Shown here: piece after piece, positions 43,938-54,360 of the stretch
How positions within the stretch are numbered: position 1 is the stretch's first letter
Layout: each line of letters starts with the position of its first letter
DNA from: Tautonia sp040717455
GTDB taxonomy: Bacteria; Planctomycetota; Planctomycetia; Isosphaerales; Isosphaeraceae
Length of the DNA stretch: 64,000 nt
Assembly: GCF_040717455.1 (NCBI RefSeq)
Contig: NZ_JBFEFH010000029.1
Span: 16,261-80,260, forward strand
Reading direction: 5' to 3'
The notes under the pieces: model-generated
What the model saw: only the letters and a program-made list of their open reading frames with translations
Database searches by the model: none
Told to the model about the DNA's origin: nothing
Program-made: the position numbers and the translations under genes

Positions 43938-45563
43938 ATGGGACACATCATGCGATGGATTTCTCGCGGCCTCGTGCCTCTCGGGGTCATCGGCATTCTC
44001 GCCGCGATGCTCGGGGCTCCCGAGGCGTCGGCACAGGATTCGAAGAAGCCTAATATCGTCATCATCTGGGGAGACGACATCGGCCGCTCCAACATCAGCG
44101 CCTACACGATGGGCCTGATGGGCTACCGCACGCCGAACATCGATCGGGTCGCCCGAGAGGGGATGATCTTCACCGATTACTACGGCGAGCAGAGCTGCAC
44201 GGCCGGCCGCGCCTCGTTCCTCACCGGCCAGCACGGCATGCGCACCGGCCTGACCAAGGTCGGCCTGCCCGGTGCGGAGCTGGGCTTGCAGGCCGAGGAC
44301 CCGACGATCGCCGACCTGCTGAAGGCGCAGGGCTATGCGACCGGCCAGTTCGGCAAGAACCACCTGGGCGACCGCAACGCGTATCTGCCGACCGTCCACG
44401 GCTTCGATGAGTTCTACGGGAACCTGTACCACCTGAACGCCGAGGAGGAGCCTGAGCACCCCGACTACCCGAAGGACCCGGCCTTCCGGGCGAAGTACGG
44501 CCCCCGGGGGGTGCTCGACGCGAAGGCGACCGACGTCGACGACCCGACGGTCGACCCGCGCTTCGGCCGCGTCGGCAAGCAGACCATCGAGGACACCGGC
44601 CCCCTGACGAAGGAGCGGATGGAGACGATCGATGACGACATCGCCGCCCGCGCCATCGACTTCATCGAGCGGAAGGCCGAGGGGGACGAACCCTTCTTCG
44701 TCTGGGTCAACTTCACGCACATGCACTTCCGGACCCACCCGAAGCCGGAGAGCGTCGGCCAGGCCGGCCGCTGGATGAGCGAGTACGCCGACGTGATGAT
44801 CGACCACGACAAGAACGTCGGCCAGGTGCTCGACGCGCTGGACCGCCTCGGGCTGGCCGAGGACACGTTCGTGATGTACAGCACGGATAACGGCCCGCAC
44901 ATGAACACCTGGCCGGATGCGGCCATGACCCCCTTCCGCAACGAGAAGAACTCGAACTGGGAGGGGGCCTACCGCGTGCCGGCGATGGTCCGCTGGCCGG
45001 GCAAGATCGAGGCCGGCAGCGTCTCGAACGAGATCGTCTCCCACCTCGACTGGCTGCCCACCCTGGTCGCGATGGGCGGCGACCCGGACGTCAAGGAGAA
45101 GCTCCTGGAGGGGCACACCGTCGGCGAGACGACCTACAAGATCCACCTCGACGGCTTCAACCTGGTGCCCTACCTGACCGGCGAGGCCGAGGAGGGCCCC
45201 CGCGAGTCGTTCCTCTACTGCAACGACGACCAGCAGCTCACCGCCCTGCGGTACGACAACTGGAAGATCGTCTTCCTGGAGCAGCGTGTGCCGGGCACGC
45301 TCCAGATCTGGGCCGAGCCGTTCGTCAGCCTGCGGGTCCCGAAGATCTTCAACCTGCGGACCGATCCGTACGAGCGGGCCGACATCACCTCGAACACCTA
45401 CTACGACTGGCTGCTCGACCGCGTCTTCCTGCTCGTCCCGGCGCAGGACTACGTGGGCAACTTCCTCAAGACCTTCGTCGAGTATCCGCCCCGCCAGAAG
45501 GCGGCCAGCTTCAACCTCGACGAGGTGATGCGGAAGCTCCAGGAGGGGGGGCAGAGCGACTAA
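43938..45563 (+). CDS. Exported sulfatase with CxAxR-type formylglycine motif
   Basis: A 541-residue alkaline-phosphatase-superfamily sulfatase with a signal peptide (VPLGVIGILAAMLGAPEASAQ). The metal Asps are in NIVIIWGDDIGRSN, and the formylglycine site reads SCTAGRASFLTG. The usual CxPSR is thus CTAGR, a variant known in one sulfatase subfamily. Other sites are QFGKNHLGD, FTHMHFRT and MYSTDNGPHMNTWPDA. It should cleave a sulfate ester in the periplasm after maturation by a formylglycine-generating enzyme, which is not in the window. It is the first gene of the sulfatase block. Possible starts are 43938 and 43950. Confidence 0.9.
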   Translation: MGHIMRWISRGLVPLGVIGILAAMLGAPEASAQDSKKPNIVIIWGDDIGRSNISAYTMGLMGYRTPNIDRVAREGMIFTDYYGEQSCTAGRASFLTGQHGMRTGLTKVGLPGAELGLQAEDPTIADLLKAQGYATGQFGKNHLGDRNAYLPTVHGFDEFYGNLYHLNAEEEPEHPDYPKDPAFRAKYGPRGVLDAKATDVDDPTVDPRFGRVGKQTIEDTGPLTKERMETIDDDIAARAIDFIERKAEGDEPFFVWVNFTHMHFRTHPKPESVGQAGRWMSEYADVMIDHDKNVGQVLDALDRLGLAEDTFVMYSTDNGPHMNTWPDAAMTPFRNEKNSNWEGAYRVPAMVRWPGKIEAGSVSNEIVSHLDWLPTLVAMGGDPDVKEKLLEGHTVGETTYKIHLDGFNLVPYLTGEAEEGPRESFLYCNDDQQLTALRYDNWKIVFLEQRVPGTLQIWAEPFVSLRVPKIFNLRTDPYERADITSNTYYDWLLDRVFLLVPAQDYVGNFLKTFVEYPPRQKAASFNLDEVMRKLQEGGQSD

Positions 45564-45851
45564 GCACCGCGTCAGGCCCCGCTTGCCGGGGGGGCTCGCG
45601 GGGCGTGTCGCGGGCCTCCCGGGCGGTGGAGCGCCCATCGCCCTTCGCCGAGTCGGGGCGGCCGGGGTCATCCTGAGCCCGGGAGGGGTCGCGACGGCTC
45701 CCCTCCGTTTGCCCGGGTCGAACGACCCCGGCCGCCCCATCCCATAGTTGGAATCGCCGAGGTCGAACACGAGGGCAATCGGCCCGACATCGCGGGGCGC
45801 CCGCCCGGCTTCCGGCGGAGTGCCGATTGCCGCCCCCAGGACTCACCAGCC

Positions 45852-46850
<999 letters not shown>

Positions 46851-46926
46851 TCCTGAGGCACTCGGGACGCGACTCCGCCCCGTGAGCCCGTCACCCGGAC
46901 ATTCACCCGGAAAAGAACAGGGAGCC

Positions 46927-49284
46927 ATGTACATGCGAGCCCCATGGATCGCCTTCCCGGCGGTTGCGTTGACGACGGCCCTCGTCATGGGGGCCGGCCT
47001 TCGAGCCCAGGACGACGCCCCTCGCCCCGACGGCGGGCAGCTCCCGCGGCCCGACCCGGAGTTCGGCGGCAAGATCGGCCGCACCTACGCCGACTCCACG
47101 CCCGACTACCCCGAGCCGGTCGAGGCCCCGGAAGGCAGCCCGAACGTGCTGCTGATCCTCCTCGACGACGTCGGCTTCGGGATGTGCTCGACCTTCGGCG
47201 GGCCGGTGGACACGCCGAACCTCCAGGAGCTCGCCGACAACGGGATTTCCTTCACCCGGTTCCACACGACGGCCCTGTGCAGCCCGACCCGCGCGGCGCT
47301 GCTCGCCGGGCGGAACCACCACACCGTCGGCACCGGCGTCATCATCGAGATGGGGACCGGCTACCCCGGTTACACCGGAATCATCCCCCGGAGCACCGCG
47401 CTGGTCTCCGAGATCCTGGGCCAGAACGGATACGCCACCGCCGCGTTCGGCAAGTGGCACAATACCCCCGAGCCGGAGATCAGCCCGGCCGGGCCGTTCG
47501 ACCGCTGGCCGACCGGCCTGGGGTTCGACTACTTCTACGGCTTCAACCAGGGGGAGGCCCACCACTTCTACCCGACGCTCTACCGCAACACCGTCCCGGT
47601 CGCCCCCCCGAAGACCCCCGAGGAGGGCTATCACCTCACCGAGGACCTGACCGACGAGGCGATCGCCTGGACCCGCAACGTCCGCGCGGCCGACCCCGAC
47701 AGGCCCTGGTTCGCCTACTTCAGCACCGGCGCCGTCCACGCTCCGCACCATGTCCCGGCCGACTGGCGGGGCAGATACAAGGGCCGATTCGACCACGGTT
47801 GGGACAGGCAGCGCGAGCTGACACACGCGAAGCAGCTGGAGATGAAGGTCATCCCCGAGGGGACGAGGCTCACGCCCCGGCCCGAGGAGCTCCCCGCCTG
47901 GGACGAAACCGACGAGGATGCCCGGCGTGTCTACCTCCGCCTGATGGAAAACTACGCCGAGTTCATGGCCCACACCGACCACGAGGTCGGCCGGCTGATC
48001 GACAGCCTGGAAGCCTCCGGCGAGCTGGACAACACGCTGACCCTCTTCATCGTCGGCGACAACGGGGCCAGCGCCGAGGGCGGGCTCGAAGGCACCTTCA
48101 GCGAGCTCGCCAGCCTGCTCGGCGTCCAACTCGGCCTGGAGAGCACGATCGACCGGATCGACGAGATCGGCGGGCCGACGAGCGAGCCGCACGTCCCCGT
48201 CGGCTGGGCCTGGGCGATGGACGCCCCGTTCCGGTGGACGAAGCAGGTCGCTAGCCACTTCGGCGGGACTCGGAACCCGATGGTCGTCCACTGGCCGGCG
48301 GGCCTCAAGGCGAAGGGCGGACTCCGCACCCAGTTTCACCATGTGATCGACGTGGTCCCGACGATCCTGGAGGCGTGCGAGATCCCCGAACCGGCCGAGG
48401 TCAACGGCATCCCCCAGCGGCCGATCGAGGGCGTCAGCATGCTCTACTCCTTCGAAGACGCCGACGCCGAGGGCCGGCGACGCACGCAGTACTTCGAGAT
48501 GCTCGGCAACCGGGGGATCTATCACGACGGCTGGCTCGCCTGCAGCCGGTTCGGGGTCCCCTGGCAGACCTCGGGCCGCGTGGGCGACCTCCTCGACACC
48601 CCCTGGGAGCTCTACCACGTCGACGAGGACTTCAGCCAGGCCGTCGACCTCGCCGCGGCCAACCCGGACACGCTGGAGGAACTCCAGGCGCTGTTCCTCG
48701 ATGAGGCCAGGAAATACGACGTCCTGCCCCTCGATTCCCGGCTGTCAGAGCGGATGGACCCGAGGCTTCGGGTCGGCGGCGAGCCCCCCACGAGCTGGAC
48801 GTATTTCGGCAACGACGTCCGGCTCCCCGAGCCCATCGGGCCGCAGCTCTTCCCGAGAGGCCACGCGGTCACCGCGGAGCTGACCGTCCCCGAGGGCGGC
48901 GTCGAGGGCGTGGTCGCCTGCGCCGGCGCGTTCTCGGCGGGCTGGTCGCTCTACGTCAAGGACGGCAAGCCGAACTTTCGCTACACCTTCTTCGACATCG
49001 CCGATGTCAACGTCCCCGGCACGGTCGATCTGCCGGAGGGTCGGGTGACCCTCAAGGCGGAGTTCACCCCGGACGGCACCCCGGAGGGCGGCGGCACGTA
49101 CAGGCTGTTCGTCGACGGCCGGCCGGCCGGCGAGGGGAGGCTGGAACGGTCGCTGATTCGCCACGGCCTGGAACCGTTCGAGGTCGGTCGCGACTCGATC
49201 ACCCCGATCGACCCGGCCTACGAGGACGAGGGCGACTTCCCGTTCACCGGGACGATCGACAAGGTGATGTTCGAGCTCAAGTGA
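46927..49284 (+). CDS. Exported arylsulfatase (CSPTR type)
   Basis: A 785-residue sulfatase with a signal peptide (IAFPAVALTTALVMGAGLRA). Key sites are VLLILLDDVGFG (metal Asps), LCSPTRAALLAGRNHH (formylglycine Cys), AAFGKWHN, FSTGAVHAPHHVPADW and FIVGDNGASAEGG. The C-terminal 180 residues form a beta-sandwich (WSLYVKDGKPNFRYTFFD, PFTGTIDKVMFELK). The next gene is a close paralogue, 66 bases on. Start at 46927; an ATG at 46933 has better spacing from GGGAG. Likely substrate is an aryl or alkyl sulfate, by family resemblance to AtsA. Confidence 0.9.
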   Translation: MYMRAPWIAFPAVALTTALVMGAGLRAQDDAPRPDGGQLPRPDPEFGGKIGRTYADSTPDYPEPVEAPEGSPNVLLILLDDVGFGMCSTFGGPVDTPNLQELADNGISFTRFHTTALCSPTRAALLAGRNHHTVGTGVIIEMGTGYPGYTGIIPRSTALVSEILGQNGYATAAFGKWHNTPEPEISPAGPFDRWPTGLGFDYFYGFNQGEAHHFYPTLYRNTVPVAPPKTPEEGYHLTEDLTDEAIAWTRNVRAADPDRPWFAYFSTGAVHAPHHVPADWRGRYKGRFDHGWDRQRELTHAKQLEMKVIPEGTRLTPRPEELPAWDETDEDARRVYLRLMENYAEFMAHTDHEVGRLIDSLEASGELDNTLTLFIVGDNGASAEGGLEGTFSELASLLGVQLGLESTIDRIDEIGGPTSEPHVPVGWAWAMDAPFRWTKQVASHFGGTRNPMVVHWPAGLKAKGGLRTQFHHVIDVVPTILEACEIPEPAEVNGIPQRPIEGVSMLYSFEDADAEGRRRTQYFEMLGNRGIYHDGWLACSRFGVPWQTSGRVGDLLDTPWELYHVDEDFSQAVDLAAANPDTLEELQALFLDEARKYDVLPLDSRLSERMDPRLRVGGEPPTSWTYFGNDVRLPEPIGPQLFPRGHAVTAELTVPEGGVEGVVACAGAFSAGWSLYVKDGKPNFRYTFFDIADVNVPGTVDLPEGRVTLKAEFTPDGTPEGGGTYRLFVDGRPAGEGRLERSLIRHGLEPFEVGRDSITPIDPAYEDEGDFPFTGTIDKVMFELK

Positions 49285-49350
49285 TCCGAGATCGTGGGCA
49301 CCGCGGCGATCCCCACCCATCATCGCCCCCAACAATCACGAGAACGCCCC

Positions 49351-51699
49351 ATGACCCGACTGTCGACCGCTCGCTCTCCCCTCGCGCTCGCAGCCCTGCT
49401 GCTCGTCCCGGCCATCGCCCCGTCGCAGGAGGTCTTGCCCCCGCCCGAGGGGCCGTTCCGGGGCAAGATCGGCCTGACCTACAGGGACTCCGAGCCGGTC
49501 AAGCCCGAGCTGAAGATTCCCGCCGCGTTCGGCCTGCAAGACCCGCCGAACATCCTGATCGTGCTGCTGGACGACGTCGGCTACGGCCAGATGGGCACCT
49601 TCGGCGGCGCGATCCCGACCCCGACGATGGACCGGGTCGCGGCGAGCGGGCTGCGTTACACCCGGTTCCACACGACGGCCCTCTGCTCGCCGACCCGGGC
49701 GGCACTCTTGACCGGCCGGAACCATCACTCGGTGGGCACGGGCGTCATCGGCGAGGCCGGCACCGGGTTCCCCGGCTATAGCGGGATCATCCCGTCCAGC
49801 GCCGCGACCTTCGCCGAGGTCCTCCGCGAGTACGGCTACGCCAATGCCTGGTTCGGCAAGAACCACAACGTCCCCGACTGGGAGACCAGCCTCGTCGGCC
49901 CGTTCGACCGCTGGACCGACGGGCTGGGCTTCGATTACTTCTACGGCTTCGTCGGCGGGGACACCGACCAGTACAGCCCGGCCCTGGTCGAGGGCAGGAA
50001 GCGGCTGGAGGCCCCGGAGACGAACGAGGACGGCTCGCCGTACCACCTCACCACCGACCTCGCCGATCACGCCATCCGGACCCTCCGCGCCGCCAAGGCG
50101 GTGGCGCCCCAGCGCCCGGTGTTGCTCTATTTCGCCCCCGGCGCCACCCACGCCCCCCACCAGGCGCCGGAGGAGTGGATCGCGAAGTTCAAGGGCCGGT
50201 TCGACATGGGCTGGGACGCCTACCGCGAGCAGACCTTCGCCCGCCAGAAGGAGCTGGGGGTCGTCCCGCAGGACGCGAAACTCACCCCCCGCCCCGACTC
50301 GCTCCCGGCCTGGGACTCGCTCCCCGAGGACGAACGCAAGGTCTACGCCCGCATGATGGAGGTCTTCGCCGCCTTCACCGCGCACGCGGATCACGAGGTC
50401 GGCCGGATCGTCGACGCGATCGAGCAGTCCGGGGAACTGGACAACACCCTGATCCTCTACATGGCGGGCGACAACGGCTCCAGCGCCGAGGGGGGCCTGA
50501 ACGGCCTGCTCAACGAGATGACCTTCTTCAACGGCATCCCCGAGCCGCTCGGGCTGAAGCTCGCCGCCCTCGACACCCTGGGCGGCGAGCTGCACTACAA
50601 CCACTTCCCTGCCGCCTGGGCCTGGGCGATGGACACCCCGTTCCAGTGGACGAAGCAGATCGCCAGCCACTTCGGCGGCACCCGGAACGGCCTGGCGGTC
50701 TCCTGGCCGAAGGGGATCGAGGCCCGCGGCGAGATCCGGGACCAGTTCCACCACGTCATCGACATCGCGCCGACGATCCTCGAGGTGGTGGGGGTCGAAT
50801 TCCCCTCGCAGTTCGACGGCGTGGCGCAGAAGCCGATCGAGGGCGTGAGCATGGCCTACACGTTCGCCGACGCCGACGCCCCTGGCCGCCGCACCACCCA
50901 GTACTTCGAGATGCTCGGCAACCAGGGGATCTATCACGACGGCTGGATGGCCAGCGCGCTCCGGGGCATCCCCTGGCTGAGCGAGCCCGAGCCCGGCGAC
51001 CTGCTGGACATGCCCTGGGAGCTTTACCACGTGGCCGAGGACTTCAGCCAGGCGGTGGACCTCGCCGCCGAACACCCCGAGAAGCTCGACGAACTGGTCA
51101 AGCTCTTCTTCGCCGAGGCGGCGCGGTACGACGTCTTGCCGCTCGACGACCGCAAGACCGAACGCCTGAACGTCGCGAACCGGCCGAGCCTGACCGAGGG
51201 GCGGACCTCGTTCACCTATCCGAACCTCCTGCGCCTGCCCGAGGGGGCCTCCCCCGACCTGAAGCACAAGGACCACACGATCACGGCCCGGGTCGTTATC
51301 CCCGAAGGGGGGGCCGAGGGGATGCTCCTGACCCAGGGGGGCCGCTTCGCCGGCTACGGCCTGTTCGTCCAGGACGGCAAGCTCGTCTATCACTACAACC
51401 TCGCCGGGGTCGAGCGGTTCACGATCGCCTCCGACGGGCCGGTGCCGACGGGCGAGGTCACCCTCAAGGCCGTCTACGTGACCGACGCCGACGAGCCCTT
51501 CGCCGGCGCGAGCGTCTCGCTCTTCGCCGACGAGGCGAAGATCGGCGAGGGACGCGTCGAGAAGAGCATCCCGAATCGCGTCACCCTCGACGAGACGCTC
51601 GACATCGGCTTCGACACGGGCACGCCGGTCGTCGAGGACTACGCCATCCCCTTCCGCTTCACCGGGAGGCTCGACGCCGTCACCATCGACCTCGACTGA
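49351..51699 (+). CDS. Exported arylsulfatase (CSPTR type), tandem paralogue
   Basis: A 782-residue sulfatase with the same architecture as its neighbour: signal peptide (ALAALLLVPAIAPSQ), ILIVLLDDVGYGQMG, LCSPTRAALLTGRNHHSVGT, AWFGKNHNVPDWE, FAPGATHAPHQAPEEW and YMAGDNGSSAEGGLN, then a C-terminal beta-sandwich. Similarity runs over the full length (e.g. QYFEMLGNQGIYHDGWMAS against QYFEMLGNRGIYHDGWLAC), so the pair arose by tandem duplication. The active-site Lys-Trp-His of the first copy is KNHN here, hinting at different substrate handling. Confidence 0.9.
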   Translation: MTRLSTARSPLALAALLLVPAIAPSQEVLPPPEGPFRGKIGLTYRDSEPVKPELKIPAAFGLQDPPNILIVLLDDVGYGQMGTFGGAIPTPTMDRVAASGLRYTRFHTTALCSPTRAALLTGRNHHSVGTGVIGEAGTGFPGYSGIIPSSAATFAEVLREYGYANAWFGKNHNVPDWETSLVGPFDRWTDGLGFDYFYGFVGGDTDQYSPALVEGRKRLEAPETNEDGSPYHLTTDLADHAIRTLRAAKAVAPQRPVLLYFAPGATHAPHQAPEEWIAKFKGRFDMGWDAYREQTFARQKELGVVPQDAKLTPRPDSLPAWDSLPEDERKVYARMMEVFAAFTAHADHEVGRIVDAIEQSGELDNTLILYMAGDNGSSAEGGLNGLLNEMTFFNGIPEPLGLKLAALDTLGGELHYNHFPAAWAWAMDTPFQWTKQIASHFGGTRNGLAVSWPKGIEARGEIRDQFHHVIDIAPTILEVVGVEFPSQFDGVAQKPIEGVSMAYTFADADAPGRRTTQYFEMLGNQGIYHDGWMASALRGIPWLSEPEPGDLLDMPWELYHVAEDFSQAVDLAAEHPEKLDELVKLFFAEAARYDVLPLDDRKTERLNVANRPSLTEGRTSFTYPNLLRLPEGASPDLKHKDHTITARVVIPEGGAEGMLLTQGGRFAGYGLFVQDGKLVYHYNLAGVERFTIASDGPVPTGEVTLKAVYVTDADEPFAGASVSLFADEAKIGEGRVEKSIPNRVTLDETLDIGFDTGTPVVEDYAIPFRFTGRLDAVTIDLD

Positions 51700-52062
51700 C
51701 CCGATTCGGGATGCGGCGGCCCCCAGGCCCGCTCGGACGGTCGTCGACACGTCGCTCGCCGGGAAATGGGGCCTCATCGGGTACGACCTTCCGTCGCGTC
51801 GCGGTGGCCATCCCCCGGGCCGCCGGACGCGACGGACGGCCGACCCTGAGCGCGTTCACGCGTGCGGAGCGTTGACGAACCCGACCTTGAAGGTAGGGGC
51901 GAGTCTTGCGGCCTGCGCGGAATGTGCCGGTCCTGCCGGTTTTGCTGAATGTTCGCTCGATTCGTGCCGATGATCTGGGAGGAAGCTTCATCCCATTCCT
52001 GCGCCGCGGCGGTCGGTCGCGGCTGGGGCCGATCGGGCCCACAAGGCGAAGGGAAGCATGCC

Positions 52063-53349
52063 GTGGCGACCGGGGGGACGAGACCAGGGGTACGATGTGC
52101 TCGCCGCGGCCTCGTCGCGTCCTATCCGCCCTGCGCCCTGGGGGTGGTGGTCCTCCTCCTCACGGCTCAGGGCTGCATCGGGCCCCGGAGCCTCGAACTG
52201 ACCCGGCTCCGGTACGACCAGGCCGTTCACGAGACGACCGAGCAGCAGTGGTTGCGGAATGTCGTGCGGCTCCGATACGGAGACCTCCCGTCGTTCCTCG
52301 ACGTCTCGGCCATCACGAGCCAGTTCGAGATCCAGGGAAGCGGAGGCTTCACGACCGGCCGGGAGCGGGACTCGGCGAACCTGACCAACTTCGGCGATGT
52401 CGGGCTCCAGTTCCGGGACGCGCCCACGCTCAGCTACACCCCCCGCGACCCCGCCGAGCTGACCCGGGCGATGGTCGCGCCCGTGGGGATCACGGCCCTG
52501 GGGCTCTTGGCCAACAACGGATGGGCCCTCGAGGACGTGCTCCTCGTGATGATCGGCGAGATCAACGGCCTGGAGAATGCTCCCGCCGCCGAGCAGATCG
52601 TCCCGACGACCGTCCCGACGCCGACCATGTTCCCCGAGATGGTTCGCCTCGCCGGGTTCCTGCGCCGGGAGCGGATGGTCCGACTGGCCTCGGCCGACGT
52701 CCCCGAGGTCGTCTCCCCCCCCATCGCGTCGGATCGCGTCGACGGGGCCGACCTCGTCCAGGCCGCCGGCAACGCGCTCGAGTTCCGCCCCGCGGATCGG
52801 CCGGATGCGCTGGTGCTGACCCGGACCGAATCGCGATACGTCCTGGCCTTCGACCCGGCCTCTCGGGGTTGGCCCGAGTCCGAGGGACTGCGGCAATTGC
52901 TGCAGCTCGACCCGAGGAGGCTCGAATTCGAAGTCCGGCGATCGGACGTCTTCGGGACGGGCGGGCTCCACCCCTTCCCGGACGCCCTCGACTCCGTCGA
53001 CGTGCGGACCAGGACGCTCCTGGACATGTTGACCTTCCTGTCGAAAGGCGTCGAGGTGCCCGAGGAACACGCCCTCCGGGGCCTGGCGGCCCAGACCGTC
53101 GGCCCCGACGGCCTCGTGTTCGACTGGACCTGCGTGACGGGGGATCTCTTCCGCGTCCGAGTCCAGGAGAAGCGCCCGAAGGGGCAGGACGTGGCCGTCG
53201 CGATCGAGTACCAGGGCTACTGGTACTTCATCCCGGCTGCGGACAAGCGATCGAAGGCGACCCTCGCCATGATCCAGGCGCTCTTCAATCTCCAACTCAA
53301 CGAACCGAGCAGGGCCGGCCCCCTCCTCACGCTCCCGGTCGGATTCTGA
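52063..53349 (+). CDS. Lipoprotein of unknown function in the sulfatase/channel cluster
   Basis: About 428 residues. ALGVVVLLLTAQGCIGPRSL is a lipoprotein signal with the lipid-bearing Cys at about 35. The remainder is a soluble domain starting LTRLRYDQAVHETTEQQWLR, with ITSQFEIQGSGGF and a C-terminal YQGYWYFIPAADKRSKATLA. I do not recognise the family, though similar lipoproteins of planctomycetes share the YWYFI...D.RSK pattern. The GTG at 52063 is chosen because GAAGGGAAG lies just upstream; an ATG at 51949 is in frame but adds an uncharacteristic leader. It is 24 bases before the MetA-type channel gene, so co-expression is likely. The gap 51700-52062 holds nothing recognised. Confidence 0.7.
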   Translation: MATGGTRPGVRCARRGLVASYPPCALGVVVLLLTAQGCIGPRSLELTRLRYDQAVHETTEQQWLRNVVRLRYGDLPSFLDVSAITSQFEIQGSGGFTTGRERDSANLTNFGDVGLQFRDAPTLSYTPRDPAELTRAMVAPVGITALGLLANNGWALEDVLLVMIGEINGLENAPAAEQIVPTTVPTPTMFPEMVRLAGFLRRERMVRLASADVPEVVSPPIASDRVDGADLVQAAGNALEFRPADRPDALVLTRTESRYVLAFDPASRGWPESEGLRQLLQLDPRRLEFEVRRSDVFGTGGLHPFPDALDSVDVRTRTLLDMLTFLSKGVEVPEEHALRGLAAQTVGPDGLVFDWTCVTGDLFRVRVQEKRPKGQDVAVAIEYQGYWYFIPAADKRSKATLAMIQALFNLQLNEPSRAGPLLTLPVGF

Positions 53350-53373
53350 GCCCGAGTCACGGAGGATCCTCGG

Positions 53374-54279
53374 ATGCTGTCGCTTCTCCTGGCCCCCATG
53401 CGGCGATTCGGGCGTGTGGCCCTCGCCTCCGGCCTGGCGGTCGGCCTTGCTGTCTCCCCGGCGAGCGGCCAGGAATCCCGATCGCTCGGGGACCTCCTCC
53501 TGAATTGGGACGAGCCCCCGGCTGCTCCGGGGGACGAGGTCGAAGCCCGCGAGGAGTTCATCGAGACCGATCGGAACTCGTTCACGTTCGCCCCCTTCGC
53601 CCCCGGCCGCGGCCGCCTGATCGTCGAATCGGCGTACTCTTACATCAATATCGGCGACGAAGGCACCAAGCACAGCTTCCCGGAATCCATCCTGCGCTAT
53701 GGCGTCGGCGATCGCCTCGAACTCCGGTTCGGCTACAACTTCGAGACCGGCCCGGCCTCCGAGGTCGCCGAGGGGAACATCGTCAGCGCCTTCGGCATCA
53801 ACGCCGAGCAGCAGGTCTACTACGGCGCCAAGTACCAGCTCACGCGCCAGCGGCCCGATTTTCGGCTGATGCCCCATAGCGCCTTCCTGGCACAGGCCCA
53901 CACACCGGTCGGTTCGATCGAGGGCAGGAGCCAGATGCGGCTCGGCTACGTCTGGGGCTGGCGCCTGCCGAACGGCTGGACCCTCGACCAGTCCGTCCGC
54001 TTCGGGACCGACCGCGAGGGGGAGGACGGCTTCGCGCTCTGGGCCCCTTCGACGGTGCTGCGGATCCCCTTCGGACGCGAGAAGCGCTGGTTCACCCATG
54101 TCGAGTACTTCAGCGTCATGTCCCAGGATAAGGATGGGGATTTCTCGAAGCAATTCATCGACACGGGTTTGCACTACCTCATCACGCCGAACTTCGAGGT
54201 CGGCAGCGTGGTGGCCTTCGGCATCAACGATCAGACGCAGGGCGTGCTCGTCAACGTCGGTTTCGGGGTTCGGTTCTGA
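53374..54279 (+). CDS. Outer-membrane channel, MetA-type phenol-degradation family
   Basis: A 301-residue protein with a signal peptide (RVALASGLAVGLAVSPASG, then Q). The mature part has alternating strands of an outer-membrane beta-barrel, e.g. RGRLIVESAYSYINIGDEG, RLELRFGYNFETG and NFEVGSVVAFGINDQTQGVL, ending in Phe (VRF). This is the pattern of the Phenol_MetA_deg transporter-like family, thought to pass aromatic compounds. GGAGG lies 9 bases before the ATG at 53374. It follows the lipoprotein gene by 24 bases and precedes a FadL-like gene. Confidence 0.82.
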   Translation: MLSLLLAPMRRFGRVALASGLAVGLAVSPASGQESRSLGDLLLNWDEPPAAPGDEVEAREEFIETDRNSFTFAPFAPGRGRLIVESAYSYINIGDEGTKHSFPESILRYGVGDRLELRFGYNFETGPASEVAEGNIVSAFGINAEQQVYYGAKYQLTRQRPDFRLMPHSAFLAQAHTPVGSIEGRSQMRLGYVWGWRLPNGWTLDQSVRFGTDREGEDGFALWAPSTVLRIPFGREKRWFTHVEYFSVMSQDKDGDFSKQFIDTGLHYLITPNFEVGSVVAFGINDQTQGVLVNVGFGVRF

Positions 54280-54360
54280 GTCTCAAGCGAGAGGGGCTCA
54301 CTCCGGGCATTCCGAGTGAGCACGATCCTGAACGGGCGAATCCAGGGGAGGGTGATGCTC

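Noticed and set aside
49336..51777. Minus-strand open frame of 813 codons across the third sulfatase
   Set aside because: It is antisense to a sulfatase with all active-site motifs, and its composition is typical of a mirror frame.
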